DNA from: Luteibaculum sp964627445
GTDB lineage: Bacteria > Bacteroidota > Bacteroidia > Flavobacteriales_D > Luteibaculaceae
Length of the DNA stretch: 64,000 nt
Direction: 5' to 3'
Assembly: GCA_964627445.1 (NCBI GenBank)
Contig: CAZVJF010000002.1
Coordinates: 62,001 to 126,000 of the forward strand
Shown: positions 7,542 to 17,468 of the stretch, one piece after another
Layout: each line of letters begins with the position of its first letter
Numbering within the stretch: position 1 is the first letter of the stretch
Program-made: the position numbers and the translations under genes
Notes under the pieces: generated by a model
Seen by the model: only the letters and a program-made list of their open reading frames with translations
Database searches by the model: none
What the model was told of the DNA's origin: nothing

Positions 7542-8447
7542 ATGCAACACGTAGTTATAAGTGGTGGCACAGGAACAGTAGGCCGTTTGCTATGCAATAG
7601 ACTTTTAGAAAAGGGGTATGCCGTAACCATCCTCACACGGGGAAAATCGATACGCATAGACCAAAAGCTTACGTACGCACACTGGAATGTAGCCTACAAT
7701 GAGCTAGACCACCGCTTTTTGCCCAAGGAGGACTTTGCATTTTTTCATTTAGCCGGAGCCTCGGTGATTGAGCAGGCCTGGAGTAGCGCGTATAAGCAAG
7801 AAATAATAGACAGCCGCGTTAAATCGCTTCACTTCTTTATGGAGCGCCACGGAGAACGATGTGCCCAACTCATCGCAGCTTCGGGTACCAACTACTACTT
7901 TGGCCAAGAGAACACAGAGAAAACGTTTGCAGAAGATGCACCGGTAAACACCGAGTTTTTTCTGGGCGAAGTATGCAAACTTTGGGAGGAAGCTACCTTT
8001 TCCTACCAAGATAGCATGCCTTGTAGCGTAGCGCGCACAGGCACCGTATTGTCCAATCGTGGTGGCGCATTTAAAATACTTAAAAGCCTGTGCCAGTGGG
8101 GTGTACTGATGCCCTTGGGAAACGGCCAGCAGTATTTCCCGTGGATCCACAATGATGATTTGGTAGATCTGTATCTGCACCTTATGGAGCACAAACTAAC
8201 CGGAGCTTACAATGCCGTGGCACCCGAACAAATACGTCACAAGAGCTTCTTAAAATTGCTGGCAAAGCAAATGAACCGTTGGCTGCTTCCACCCTTAGCA
8301 CCTGCATTTCTAATGAAATTAGTTCTAAACCAAAGAGCCAAGCTGTTCTTAAATGGAGCCCAGTTTTCTACAAAAAAGATAACCGAGACGGGGTTCTCCT
8401 TTCAATATCCCACAGCAAAAGAAGCCCTGGCCGATTTGGCAAAATGA
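7542..8447 (+). CDS. TIGR01777-family NAD(P)-binding epimerase-like protein
   Basis: About 301 residues with an N-terminal Rossmann motif (VISGGTGTVGRLLCNRLL), then FFHLAGASV and an SDR-like VARTGTVLSNRGGAFKIL. The C-terminal part (KLLAKQMNRWLLPPLAPAFLMKL) contains the proline-rich segment typical of the family that includes E. coli YfcH and human SDR39U1. Substrate and physiological role are unknown for the family. A GTG two codons earlier (7536) could start translation, but the ATG at 7542 gives the normal N-terminus. It is the last gene of the mrp operon, 37 bases after ferredoxin. Between its end and the convergent prenyl synthase at 8595 lie 147 bases with only a weak hairpin. Confidence 0.88.
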   Translation: MQHVVISGGTGTVGRLLCNRLLEKGYAVTILTRGKSIRIDQKLTYAHWNVAYNELDHRFLPKEDFAFFHLAGASVIEQAWSSAYKQEIIDSRVKSLHFFMERHGERCAQLIAASGTNYYFGQENTEKTFAEDAPVNTEFFLGEVCKLWEEATFSYQDSMPCSVARTGTVLSNRGGAFKILKSLCQWGVLMPLGNGQQYFPWIHNDDLVDLYLHLMEHKLTGAYNAVAPEQIRHKSFLKLLAKQMNRWLLPPLAPAFLMKLVLNQRAKLFLNGAQFSTKKITETGFSFQYPTAKEALADLAK

Positions 8448-8594
8448 TAAGCGTACCTAACCTTGACCTACATTATGCTACCCAATTAAAGTGCTGTATA
8501 GCAACAGCAGTTTAATACATCAAGCACAGGCCACCCTGGGTCTACATGTGTCGCTAGCAAAACGAAACAAAGAATTCAGAAAAACTCGATGGGA

Positions 8595-9572
8595 TTACTG
8601 CACCCTATCTACCAAAAAGCCTGCAAGATCCTCAAACTGCGTTTTAAACTCTTCTTGCATGGTGGTTTCCGAAAGCGCATCAAGTGCCAGGTGATAGTAG
8701 TGTAGCATTTTTTCGTGGGTTGCTTTTTTGGCACCACTGCGCTCAAAAATGGCGGTTACCGCATCTATTTTCTCCTGCGATTTGCTGGTATCCTTGCTAG
8801 CGTACCACTGCTGTAGCTGTGCCTTATCTTCGCTAGAAGCCTTTTCTAAGGCCTTGAGGTACAAATAGGTTTTTTTATTACCCAAAATGTCTCCGCCCAC
8901 TTGCTTGCCAAAATTGGCACCTTCCGGAAAAGTATCCAGGAAATCGTCCTTGAGTTGAAAGGAGATACCCAGGTTAACACCAAATTGGGCTATTTTCTCG
9001 GCTTCTACCTTATCGGCACCGCCAATAACCGCACCCATGTGCAAGCTAGCGCCAACCAATACGGCTGTCTTCATCCGTATCATTTCCAGGTATTCTTCTA
9101 CCGATACATCCTGGCGTTCTTCAAAATCCATATCCAAAACCTGGCCCTCGCAAACTTCGCGTGCTGCTTTGGTGAACACCTCAAAGCAAGGTTTAAAAGC
9201 CCTATCGCTCAGGCGCCCTAAGTATCGGTAGGATTCAATAAGCATGACATCTCCTACTAAAATAGCGGTGTTTGGATCCCATTTCTCATGCACAGTAGCC
9301 TGGCCTCTACGCTTGGGCGCATCGTCCATAATATCATCATGAACCAGTGAGAAATTATGGAAAATCTCTACGGCAATGCCTGCATCTCTGAGCTCAGATT
9401 GGGTTCCGTGGTAGGCCTTTCCTGCCAACATCAGCATGGCTGGCCGCAGACGCTTTCCTCCCAACTCCATAATGTAGCGAAAAGGCTCGTACAGCTTCTG
9501 GGGACTATCAGGCAAAGGAATGCTCTCAATTTCTTCGTTAATAAAGCCTTTCAGGTCTTTTAATGAGGCCAT
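8595..9572 (-). CDS. Polyprenyl (prenyl diphosphate) synthase
   Basis: A 325-residue trans-prenyltransferase that joins isopentenyl diphosphate units. The first aspartate-rich motif is DDIMD (79-83) in LVHDDIMDDAPKRRG, and the second is DDFLD (209-213) after FQLK. GGKRLRP (38-44) binds the diphosphate. Phe74, five residues before the first motif, is the kind of bulky residue that limits chain length in C15-C20 synthases, so farnesyl or geranylgeranyl diphosphate is the likely product; this is inference. It lies 7 bases downstream of rfbA on the same strand. Confidence 0.9.
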   Translation of the reverse strand: MASLKDLKGFINEEIESIPLPDSPQKLYEPFRYIMELGGKRLRPAMLMLAGKAYHGTQSELRDAGIAVEIFHNFSLVHDDIMDDAPKRRGQATVHEKWDPNTAILVGDVMLIESYRYLGRLSDRAFKPCFEVFTKAAREVCEGQVLDMDFEERQDVSVEEYLEMIRMKTAVLVGASLHMGAVIGGADKVEAEKIAQFGVNLGISFQLKDDFLDTFPEGANFGKQVGGDILGNKKTYLYLKALEKASSEDKAQLQQWYASKDTSKSQEKIDAVTAIFERSGAKKATHEKMLHYYHLALDALSETTMQEEFKTQFEDLAGFLVDRVQ

Positions 9573-9579
9573 GCGTTTC

Positions 9580-10440
9580 TTATTTAACTAGTGATTTAAG
9601 GTAGTCTCCGTAACCGCTTTTAACCAACGGTCGAGCCAATTCCAGCACCTGCTCCGCAGTAATAAACCCTCTGCGGTATGCCGCTTCTTCAATACACCCA
9701 ACATTGAGTGCCTGGCGCGCTTGAATCACCTGCACAAACTGTGCTGCTTGCATAAGGGAGTTAAACGTTCCCGTATCCAACCAGGCCGTACCTCTATCCA
9801 TGATGGCTACCTGCAGCTCGCCCCACTCTAAGTATTTCTTGTTGACATCGGTAATTTCTAGCTCGCCTCTTGGGCTGGGCTCCAAATTCTTGGCGATATC
9901 AATAACCCTATTGTCGTAAAAATATAAACCGGGAACCGCGTAGTTGGATTTGGGTTGCTCTGGTTTTTCTTCAATAGAAATAGCTTTTCCTTCTTTATTA
10001 AACTCTACCACACCGTAGCGCTCTGGATCGGAAACGTGGTAGGCAAATACCACACCTCCCGTTGGATTGGTGTTTGCAGCTAAGGTATTGTCCAATCCAG
10101 TTCCATAAAAGATATTATCGCCTAGGATAAGCGCTACGCTGTCGTTCCCAATGAAGGATTCGCCAATAGTGAAAGCTTGTGCCAGACCTTTAGGCTCGGG
10201 TTGCACCGCGTATTGGATCTCGAGACCAATGTGCGAACCATCGCCCAGCAAATTCTGGAAAGCCTCCTGATCACGCGGAGTGGTAATAATGAGAATCTCA
10301 CGAATGCCGCTGCCGATAAGTGTACTAAGCGGGTAGTAAATCATGGGTTTATCGTACACCGGCATCAGCTGCTTACTTACCGAGTAGGTTAAGGGATGCA
10401 GGCGCGTTCCCGATCCTCCAGCCAGAATAATACCTTTCAT
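9580..10440 (-). CDS. rfbA: Glucose-1-phosphate thymidylyltransferase RfbA
   Basis: A 286-residue enzyme making dTDP-glucose from glucose 1-phosphate and dTTP, the first step to dTDP-rhamnose and other surface sugars. The nucleotide-binding signature GGSGTRLHPLT is at the N-terminus, followed by SKQLMPVYDKPMIYYPL; LGDNIFYG and GTAWLDTGTFNSL are also typical. The length matches the short RmlA class. The other rml genes are not in the window, so here it stands apart from an O-antigen cluster, between an RND exporter and the prenyl synthase. Confidence 0.95.
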   Translation of the reverse strand: MKGIILAGGSGTRLHPLTYSVSKQLMPVYDKPMIYYPLSTLIGSGIREILIITTPRDQEAFQNLLGDGSHIGLEIQYAVQPEPKGLAQAFTIGESFIGNDSVALILGDNIFYGTGLDNTLAANTNPTGGVVFAYHVSDPERYGVVEFNKEGKAISIEEKPEQPKSNYAVPGLYFYDNRVIDIAKNLEPSPRGELEITDVNKKYLEWGELQVAIMDRGTAWLDTGTFNSLMQAAQFVQVIQARQALNVGCIEEAAYRRGFITAEQVLELARPLVKSGYGDYLKSLVK

Positions 10441-10461
10441 GCTATTGGGATTTTGTAGGGT

Positions 10462-12924
10462 TTATTTTAAGTCTGTTTCTTCCTCTTTTTGGGGTTTTTC
10501 CTCCACCCGCTGCACCTGAAGTTCATCCAGGTCTATATCCACCTCCTCATCGATTATTTCCATCAAAGGCTCTTCAAAAGCCTTGGTAGTGAGATACTTG
10601 TCTAAAGACATCAACAGCGAGGGCAGCAATACCAAATTGGTAAGCATGGCAACCAATAAAGTTACCGATACCAAAACGCCCAATGCTTGGGTACCGCCAA
10701 ACTCCGATGCGGTAAACACACCAAAACCAAAGAAGAGAATGATGGAGGTGTAAATCATACTCACCCCAGTTTCGCGCACGGCACGAATTACCGAATTGCC
10801 AATATTCCAATGATAGGCTTTTAACTCCTGCCGGTACTTAGCTAGGTAATGGATGGTATCATCCACACTAATACCAAAAGCAATACTAAATACTAGTATG
10901 GTAGAGGGTTTAATGGCAATTCCGAAATACCCCATAATAGAAGCCGTGATGAGCAACGGAATGAGGTTGGGTACAAAGGAAATAAGCACCATACGCCAAG
11001 AGCGGAAAAGCATGGCCATAATGCACGCAATAATGAGCACGGCTATGCACAGCGATACAAACAGATTTTTAACCAAATAGCTGGTTCCTTTAAAAAACAC
11101 CACGCTAGTACCGGTAAGGGTAACCTTATACTCCTCTGGATTAAAAATGCTATCAATTTTCGGGCGGATATCCTCGATGATTTCATTCATCTTTATGGTT
11201 CCTACATCCGCCATTTGACCGGTAATACGAACCCGCTGCTTGGTACTGTCTACAAAAGCCGTAAGCAACTCCTCTCCATCGTTGCCCGAGTTCTTTAAAT
11301 ACGGTGCTATGAAGCGTTGCTCGGAGCTGTTAATAAGGCTGTATTTGGATTCCAGCCCGTTAAAGAAGGCTTGTTTAGCAAACTTCAGCGCATCTACGAT
11401 GGATAATGATTTGCTGATTTCTGGATACGAATCCAAAACCCCTTGCAACTGCTCTACTTTGCGTAAGGTGGTACGGTTGGTAGCTCCTCCTTTGCGCTTG
11501 GTATCTACCAAAATCTCCAATGGCATTACGCCATTGAAATGCGTTTCAAAAAACTTGAGGTCTTGGTAAATGATGTCCTTTTTGGGGAGATCATCTACGA
11601 TGTACCCGGTTACCGTAACCCTACTTAAACCTATAAAACCTAAAACCACCAAAACCACCGTGGTTACATAAACCAAACGTCTTTTCCGGGTTACCATAAA
11701 CACCAACCAATCGGCCACCTTATACAGCCATTTGCGGTTTAGGTGGTTAATGTGCCGCAAGCTGGGCTCTGGTTGGTAAGAGAAAATAATGGGAATCAGT
11801 AGGATGGATAGGAAAAATACCAGCAGGATGTTGAGTGCTGCGATAATTCCAAACTCACGCAGCACTGCACTGGATGTAAAAATAAAGGTGGCAAAGCCAA
11901 TGGCCGTAGTACAATTGGTAAGGAAGGTGGCATTACCAATTTTCTGTATCACCCGCGATAGGGCTTTAATTTTATTGCCGTGTAGCTTGTATTCTTGGTG
12001 ATATTTATTGAGCAGGTACACGCAATTGGGTATCCCGATAACGATCATTAACGGAGGGATGAGCCCCATGAGTATGGTAAGCTGAAACCCAAAAATACCT
12101 ATGGTTCCCAAAGACCAAATTACACCCGTAATTACCACCAAAAGGGAGTAAAACATTACCCGGAAAGAGCGGAAAAACAAGTAGAGCAACAGCGCAGTAA
12201 CCAAGGCTGCCAGGCCAATAAACAAGCCCAACTCGCGCTTTACCTTTTGAGAAACCAGCGTACGGATGTAAGGCAAACCACTCACTTTTACATCCAAGTG
12301 GCCCTGCTCGAATTTATAGATGCGATCGCGCACTTTTTGCAACGCTTCTACCCGCTCTTTGGCATTAAAAACCCGTGGGTTTACAAAAAGCATCATGAGG
12401 CTGGCTTCGGTATCCTTATTGTACAGCAAGCCTTCGTAAAAAGGTAAGGACTGTATGGTGCCCATTAAGCTGTCTAACTCAGTTTGACTGGTAGGCAAGC
12501 GCTTCATGAGCTTCTCCAATTGGAAAATGCGCAGGTCTGAATTCTTCTTCAGATTATACAAATGGGCAACCGAGAATACCGAGTCAATCACCGACAAGGG
12601 CTGGCCTTTGTCGGCTTTTTCTGTGGACGGGATGGTTATTTTCTTAAGGTCTTCCCCTAGCTTATACCAGGCGTTGAAGTGTTCTAGCGTAAAGAACTCC
12701 TGGTCCTGCACACCCAGCACCATAATGTTGCCGTCTTCAGAGAATTCGTCCAGAAACTTTTGATAGGTAATGGCCGTGCTATCCGTTTTTGGAAGGATGC
12801 CCCCAAACTTGTAGCTCATCTCCACGCGCTGAGACATGTACAACATGACTCCCGTAAGCAAGGCTAGCACTACTAATATACCTGGCCTATTGCGCAGAAT
12901 AAGACCAGAGATTTTCATCCACAT
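10462..12924 (-). CDS. RND-superfamily (MMPL/SSD) exporter
   Basis: An 820-residue membrane protein with about twelve transmembrane segments in two similar halves: one helix near residues 11-27, a large extracytoplasmic domain, five helices, then the same layout repeated. The second half includes SIAFGISVDDTIHYLAKYRQELK, the family's conserved aspartate-rich helix region. This is the 'predicted RND exporter' (MMPL or sterol-sensing type) group, proposed to move lipids or hydrophobic compounds. The cytoplasmic C-terminal tail is highly acidic (EEVDIDLDELQ). It is probably first in an operon with rfbA and the prenyl synthase. Two ATGs (12924 and 12918) are possible starts. Confidence 0.88.
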   Translation of the reverse strand: MWMKISGLILRNRPGILVVLALLTGVMLYMSQRVEMSYKFGGILPKTDSTAITYQKFLDEFSEDGNIMVLGVQDQEFFTLEHFNAWYKLGEDLKKITIPSTEKADKGQPLSVIDSVFSVAHLYNLKKNSDLRIFQLEKLMKRLPTSQTELDSLMGTIQSLPFYEGLLYNKDTEASLMMLFVNPRVFNAKERVEALQKVRDRIYKFEQGHLDVKVSGLPYIRTLVSQKVKRELGLFIGLAALVTALLLYLFFRSFRVMFYSLLVVITGVIWSLGTIGIFGFQLTILMGLIPPLMIVIGIPNCVYLLNKYHQEYKLHGNKIKALSRVIQKIGNATFLTNCTTAIGFATFIFTSSAVLREFGIIAALNILLVFFLSILLIPIIFSYQPEPSLRHINHLNRKWLYKVADWLVFMVTRKRRLVYVTTVVLVVLGFIGLSRVTVTGYIVDDLPKKDIIYQDLKFFETHFNGVMPLEILVDTKRKGGATNRTTLRKVEQLQGVLDSYPEISKSLSIVDALKFAKQAFFNGLESKYSLINSSEQRFIAPYLKNSGNDGEELLTAFVDSTKQRVRITGQMADVGTIKMNEIIEDIRPKIDSIFNPEEYKVTLTGTSVVFFKGTSYLVKNLFVSLCIAVLIIACIMAMLFRSWRMVLISFVPNLIPLLITASIMGYFGIAIKPSTILVFSIAFGISVDDTIHYLAKYRQELKAYHWNIGNSVIRAVRETGVSMIYTSIILFFGFGVFTASEFGGTQALGVLVSVTLLVAMLTNLVLLPSLLMSLDKYLTTKAFEEPLMEIIDEEVDIDLDELQVQRVEEKPQKEEETDLK

Positions 12925-13105
12925 ACGCGGAAAACAGACTTAAAATTAAGGCTAACAAAGAAAGTAAAAATGAAGCACTTAAAATGGCCAAAGCCTCCTA
13001 TTTATTTGCCCTGCGCTTATCGAATTGCCATTCTTTTGTAGCACTTTACCCGTATACTTGTGGCTAAAGCATCTTTAAAGCCCATCACACCGTATCTTGA
13101 AGTAC

Positions 13106-14143
13106 ATGAAGGCGACTCCCTGGCTCACTCCTTTTCGCATGCTATTTCAGTTTGTTGCATTTGCAAACTGGCAACGGGCTATGAACGTAGCACTAGTCTA
13201 TACTTCATATCACATCAGCCGATTTCGTAGAAAGCCCATTGTTTGGGGTAAGCCCTTTGCCATGTCCGTAGAGCCCACCACAGCCTGCAACTTAGGTTGT
13301 ACAGAGTGCCCCAGTGGACTAAAGCAGTTTACTCGCCAAACGGGAAATTTGCGGTTGGATGATTTTAAAAAATGGCTCCCGCAACTTCGCGGACATTTGA
13401 TGTATGTAAATTTCTATTTCCAGGGCGAACCGCTGATCCACCCGAACCTAACCGATGCAATTGCACTGGCCAACCAAGCCAAAGTTTTTACGGCCATAAG
13501 TTCTAACGCCCACTTTATTACCCCTGAAAAAGCAGAAGAACTGGTACGCTGCGGACTCAAGAAAATTATTGTTTCCATAGACGGCATTACGCAAGAGAGC
13601 TACGAGAAATACCGCGTACACGGTAAGCTAGACAAGGTATTGCAAGGAACTCACAACCTGGTAGCCGCCAAGGAAAAGTTGGGCAGTGCCTTCCCTATCA
13701 TTAGCTGGCAAATGGTGGTTTTTAGCACCAACGAAAAGCAAATTCCCGAAGCCAAGAAACTGGCCAAGCAATACGGTGCGGATGAAATGAAATTTAAGAC
13801 GGCCCAGTTTTACGATTACAAAAATGGTCATCCACTGATGCCTAAAAATCTGAAATACAGCCGCTACCGTCAAAAAAGCGATGGCAGTTACACCATCAAC
13901 AACAAGCTACCCAACCACTGCTGGCGCTTGTGGCAAAGCAGCGTACTCACCTGGGATGGCCATGCCGTGCCCTGCTGTTTCGATAAAGACGCCACCTACC
14001 AAATGGGCCAGTTGAATGGCAAAACCTTTGACGACATCTGGAAAAATGAGAATTACCAGGATTTCCGCACCAAGGTGCTCAAGGGTCGAAAAAATATAGA
14101 CATCTGCGCCAATTGCTCGGAAGGCAGTAAAGTGTGGAATTGA
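13106..14143 (+). CDS. Radical SAM / SPASM-domain protein
   Basis: About 345 residues. The radical SAM cluster motif C61-x3-C65-x2-C68 lies in TTACNLGCTECPSG. The rest of the barrel follows (NFYFQGEPLIHP, IIVSIDGITQESYEKYR). The C-terminus has a cysteine set (HCWRLW, VPCCFD, IDICANCSEG) characteristic of SPASM/twitch auxiliary clusters. An N-terminal region of about 50 residues with hydrophobic stretches precedes the motif. Related proteins modify peptides or lipids; the substrate is not evident and no precursor peptide gene was seen beside it. A TTG three codons earlier (13097) is possible; ATG 13106 is preferred. Confidence 0.88.
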   Translation: MKATPWLTPFRMLFQFVAFANWQRAMNVALVYTSYHISRFRRKPIVWGKPFAMSVEPTTACNLGCTECPSGLKQFTRQTGNLRLDDFKKWLPQLRGHLMYVNFYFQGEPLIHPNLTDAIALANQAKVFTAISSNAHFITPEKAEELVRCGLKKIIVSIDGITQESYEKYRVHGKLDKVLQGTHNLVAAKEKLGSAFPIISWQMVVFSTNEKQIPEAKKLAKQYGADEMKFKTAQFYDYKNGHPLMPKNLKYSRYRQKSDGSYTINNKLPNHCWRLWQSSVLTWDGHAVPCCFDKDATYQMGQLNGKTFDDIWKNENYQDFRTKVLKGRKNIDICANCSEGSKVWN

Positions 14144-14512
14144 TGTTCTCTCCCCGGTCACCTCGATACCATTCCGTTTACCGGAATCACCCGGTGCCCC
14201 GCAGAAACCTATTACTAAGCATGTAGCATACGTGAACCCGTTCCTCGAGTGCTTCGCACAAGGCGAAGTGTATCGAGAGGAACAAGGCAGACGTTTTCCT
14301 TTGTGTTCAAAAACATCCTCCCCTTAGTCCCCCTCCGTGAGGGGGATAAAGCACTGCGCCAGTACTAAAAGCCAGGGGAAGCCCTGTCACCCTTAGCAAG
14401 GGGGATTTTGGGGGATACCTTTATCACGTCCCTTATGGCAACCCGCACTAAAAAAATGTGCGTAGAGTTGTATCATTGTATCTTTTCCAATTCCACCCAT
14501 TTCAATACTGCT
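14144..14512. repeat. Intergenic region with hairpin-forming repeats
   Basis: This 369-base gap before polA holds no convincing gene. At 14241-14282 an imperfect inverted repeat (arms beginning TTCCTCGAG and ending CGAGAGGAA, core GCTTCGC/GCGAAGT) can form a long hairpin. At 14315-14420 a second structure has C-rich blocks (CCCCTTAGTCCCCCT) followed by G-rich blocks (AAGGGGGATTTTGGGGGA), with an inner CCCCCTCCGTGAGGGGG hairpin. Such C/G-rich intergenic elements resemble the dispersed palindromic repeats of many Bacteroidota genomes. TATCTTTT at 14479-14486 is a near match to the -7 promoter box and may drive polA. Confidence 0.55.
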
Positions 14513-17284
14513 ATGGCCAAAGAAAATACCATATACCTGCTAGATGCTTACGCACTCATATACCGCTCATACTACGCTTTTATTAAAAACCCACGGGTAA
14601 ACTCCAAAGGCTTTAACACCTCGGCCATTTACGGCTTTACCAATACGGTGGTAGACTTGCTCAATACCGAAGATCCCAGCCATATCGCGGTGTGTTTTGA
14701 TGTTTCTGGAGATACCGAGCGCCACGTAGATTTTGCCGAGTACAAGGCCAATAGAGAGGAAATGCCCGAGGACATTCGCGCAGCCATCCCTTACGTTAAG
14801 CAAATTCTAGATGCTTTTAACATAAAAACGTATGGCGTTGAGGGCTATGAAGCCGATGACGTAATTGGTACTCTAGCCAAAAAAGCAGAGCAAAACGGCT
14901 TTACCACCTATATGATGACACCCGATAAGGACTATGCCCAGCTGGTGTCCGAAAACATATTTATGCTCCGTCCGGGTAGGGCGGGTAAAAAAGCAGAGGT
15001 ATGGGGCATACCCGAAGTACAGGAGAAGTTTGCCGTAGAACGACCCGAACAGGTTATTGATTTTCTGGGCATGATGGGCGATAAAGTAGACAACATTCCT
15101 GGTATTCCCGGTGTGGGAGAAAAGCGCGCCAAAGACCTCATTGCCGAGTTTGGCAGCATGGAAAACCTCTACGAAAACACCGATAAACTCAAGGGAAAAC
15201 TCAAGGAAAACGTAGAAAACAACCAGGAACAAGCAATTTTAAGCAAAAAACTGGCCACCATTATTTTGGATGTACCGGTGGAATGGGAGCCCGAGGCTAT
15301 GCTACGCGAAGAGCCCAATAAAGACGCGTTGCGCGAGCTTTTTGGTGAGTTGGAATTTAGAACCCTAAGCCAGCGCGTATTGGGCGAAAAACTCAGCGTA
15401 AGCACCAATGCCCAGACCGATTTGTTTGCTGATGCGGGAACCGAATCCGACAGCGGCAGCACCGAAAGCATCCAAACGATAGACGATGTAGACCACAACT
15501 ACCAATTGCTACAAGGCAAAGAAGGCGTAGCAACCTTAACGGATGTGCTAAACGATGCAGCGGTGTTTTGCTTTGATACCGAAACCACGGATCTGGATAC
15601 CTGGAAAGCCGAATTAATCGGATTGGCCGTATCCACCCAAAAACACCACGGCTACTACTTGGCGCTAGAAGGGAGTACGGAGGAAAAAATGGCCTTGCTG
15701 AAACCTTTGCAATCTTTACTAGCGCATCCAACCAAAACCAAAGTGGCGCACAACCTGAAGTACGATGCCGCCATATTGGCAAAATACGAGCTAGAAATAA
15801 ACGGGCCCGTATTTGACACCATGGTAGCCCACTACCTTATAAACCCAGACATGCGCCACGGAATGGATGCGCTGGCCGAGGCCTACCTCAACTACCGCCC
15901 CATTAGCATAGAAAGCTTAATTGGTAAAAAAGGAAAAAGCCAAAAATCCATGCAAAGTGTGGATTTAGAAAAGGTGGCCGTTTACGCAGCCGAAGATGCC
16001 GACATTACCCTGCAACTCTATAACCTATTTAAAGAAGGGCTGGATGAACACAATGCCACCAAACTCTTTAAAGATCTGGAAATGCCCCTGGTAGCGGTGC
16101 TGCGAAAAATGGAACACCATGGTATTCGCCTGGATGTAGCCATGCTTAAAAAGCAATCGGAAAAGCTGGTAGAAGACATTAAAGCCTTAGAAAGCCAAAT
16201 TTATGAGCACGCAGGTACCGAGTTTCTAATTTCCTCGCCCAAGCAACTGGGAGAAATACTCTTTGAGCGCTTAAAAATTACCGAGAAAGCCAAGAAAACC
16301 AAGTCGGGCCAGTACGCTACAGGTGAGGATGTGCTTACCAAGCTCAAGGACAAGCACCCCATTATCGAGGCTATTTTAAGCTACCGCCAGTTGGTGAAAT
16401 TAAAATCGACCTACGTAGATGCACTGCCACAGTTGGTCAACGAGCAAACCGGACGCATCCACACCAGTTTTAACCAAACGGTAGCTGCAACGGGGCGCTT
16501 AAGTTCTAACAACCCCAACCTGCAAAATATACCCATACGCACCGAGCGCGGGCGCGAGATACGCACTGCTTTTGTGCCCAGCGATAAAGACCACATCCTT
16601 ATCGCTGCCGATTACTCGCAAGTAGAGCTGCGCATTATTGCCGCTTTGGCCAAAGATCAGAACATGATGCAGGCCTTTAAAGACAAAACCGATATCCACG
16701 CGGCAACTGCGGCCCGTGTTTTTGGGGTAAGCCTAGATGCAGTGGACCGCGAACAACGCTCGCGTGCCAAGGCCGTAAACTTTGGTATCATCTACGGACA
16801 AAGCGCGTTTACCCTTGCCGACCAGTTGGGCATAAAACGTGGCGAAGCGCGTGAGTTGATTGACAACTACTTTGCACAATATCCTGCCATAAAAGACTTT
16901 TTAGCCAACCAAAAAGAACTGGCCCGTGAGCAAGGCTACGTAGAAACCATAATGGGACGCAGACGCTACTTGCCCGATATCCACTCTAAAAATGCCGTAG
17001 TGCGCGGTTTTGCGGAGCGCAACGCAGTAAACGCGCCCATACAAGGTTCTGCTGCCGACATCATTAAAAAAGCCATGATAGACATACAGGCTTGGCTGGA
17101 AGAAAAGCAGCTTAAAACCAAAATGGTACTGCAAGTGCACGATGAATTGCTGTTTGATGTGCCCCTGGATGAAAAGGAAATCATTACCCAAGAAGCGGCA
17201 GCACGTATGCAAAATGCCGTAACGCTAGAGGTGCCCTTAGACGTAGAAGTAGGTATAGGGCAAAATTGGTTGGAAGCACATTAA
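14513..17284 (+). CDS. polA: DNA polymerase I
   Basis: A 923-residue polymerase used in Okazaki fragment processing and repair. The N-terminal 5'-nuclease domain (about 1-300) has DAYALIYRSYYAF, DVSGDTERH, EADDVIG and GIPGVGEKRA. The 3'-5' exonuclease domain (about 340-530) keeps the DxE motif (FDTETTDLD), so proofreading appears intact. The polymerase domain shows motif A (DYSQVELRI), motif B (RSRAKAVNFGIIYG) and motif C (QVHDEL). The open frame runs 35 codons further upstream into the repeat-rich gap; ATG 14513 begins the conserved region. A small unknown gene follows after one base. Confidence 0.97.
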   Translation: MAKENTIYLLDAYALIYRSYYAFIKNPRVNSKGFNTSAIYGFTNTVVDLLNTEDPSHIAVCFDVSGDTERHVDFAEYKANREEMPEDIRAAIPYVKQILDAFNIKTYGVEGYEADDVIGTLAKKAEQNGFTTYMMTPDKDYAQLVSENIFMLRPGRAGKKAEVWGIPEVQEKFAVERPEQVIDFLGMMGDKVDNIPGIPGVGEKRAKDLIAEFGSMENLYENTDKLKGKLKENVENNQEQAILSKKLATIILDVPVEWEPEAMLREEPNKDALRELFGELEFRTLSQRVLGEKLSVSTNAQTDLFADAGTESDSGSTESIQTIDDVDHNYQLLQGKEGVATLTDVLNDAAVFCFDTETTDLDTWKAELIGLAVSTQKHHGYYLALEGSTEEKMALLKPLQSLLAHPTKTKVAHNLKYDAAILAKYELEINGPVFDTMVAHYLINPDMRHGMDALAEAYLNYRPISIESLIGKKGKSQKSMQSVDLEKVAVYAAEDADITLQLYNLFKEGLDEHNATKLFKDLEMPLVAVLRKMEHHGIRLDVAMLKKQSEKLVEDIKALESQIYEHAGTEFLISSPKQLGEILFERLKITEKAKKTKSGQYATGEDVLTKLKDKHPIIEAILSYRQLVKLKSTYVDALPQLVNEQTGRIHTSFNQTVAATGRLSSNNPNLQNIPIRTERGREIRTAFVPSDKDHILIAADYSQVELRIIAALAKDQNMMQAFKDKTDIHAATAARVFGVSLDAVDREQRSRAKAVNFGIIYGQSAFTLADQLGIKRGEARELIDNYFAQYPAIKDFLANQKELAREQGYVETIMGRRRYLPDIHSKNAVVRGFAERNAVNAPIQGSAADIIKKAMIDIQAWLEEKQLKTKMVLQVHDELLFDVPLDEKEIITQEAAARMQNAVTLEVPLDVEVGIGQNWLEAH

Positions 17285-17285
17285 T

Positions 17286-17468
17286 ATGGGGACACTTTAT
17301 CTGGGAACCAAAGAAGAACACAACGCACGAAGGGAAGCTGAATTTCTAGCTTGCTCCGGGGCTGAGCGGTTTCAGATATTTCTAAAAATGTTTGATAATC
17401 AAAGTTTTGGTGTCGTTGAAAAAGAGGAAAAAACCAACAACATTGTGCTGCGTAAGAAGAAGAAATAG
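17286..17468 (+). CDS. Small hypothetical protein downstream of polA
   Basis: A 60-residue frame whose ATG begins one base after the polA stop. The sequence has a central helical part (EEHNARREAEFLACSGAERFQIFLKMF) and a lysine-rich end (LRKKKK). The pattern of charged helix followed by 'S.AERF..FL' reminds me of small uncharacterised Flavobacteriia proteins, but I cannot name a family. The tight spacing to polA and same strand suggest co-translation. It may be a real small protein or a chance frame. Confidence 0.5.
   Translation: MGTLYLGTKEEHNARREAEFLACSGAERFQIFLKMFDNQSFGVVEKEEKTNNIVLRKKKK

Noticed and set aside
8491..8694. Plus-strand frame of 67 codons
   Set aside because: Most of it is antisense to the end of the prenyl synthase gene and the translation shows no protein-like pattern.
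14144..14512. tRNA or small RNA gene in the gap before polA
   Set aside because: The hairpins do not form a cloverleaf and no conserved tRNA arms were found.
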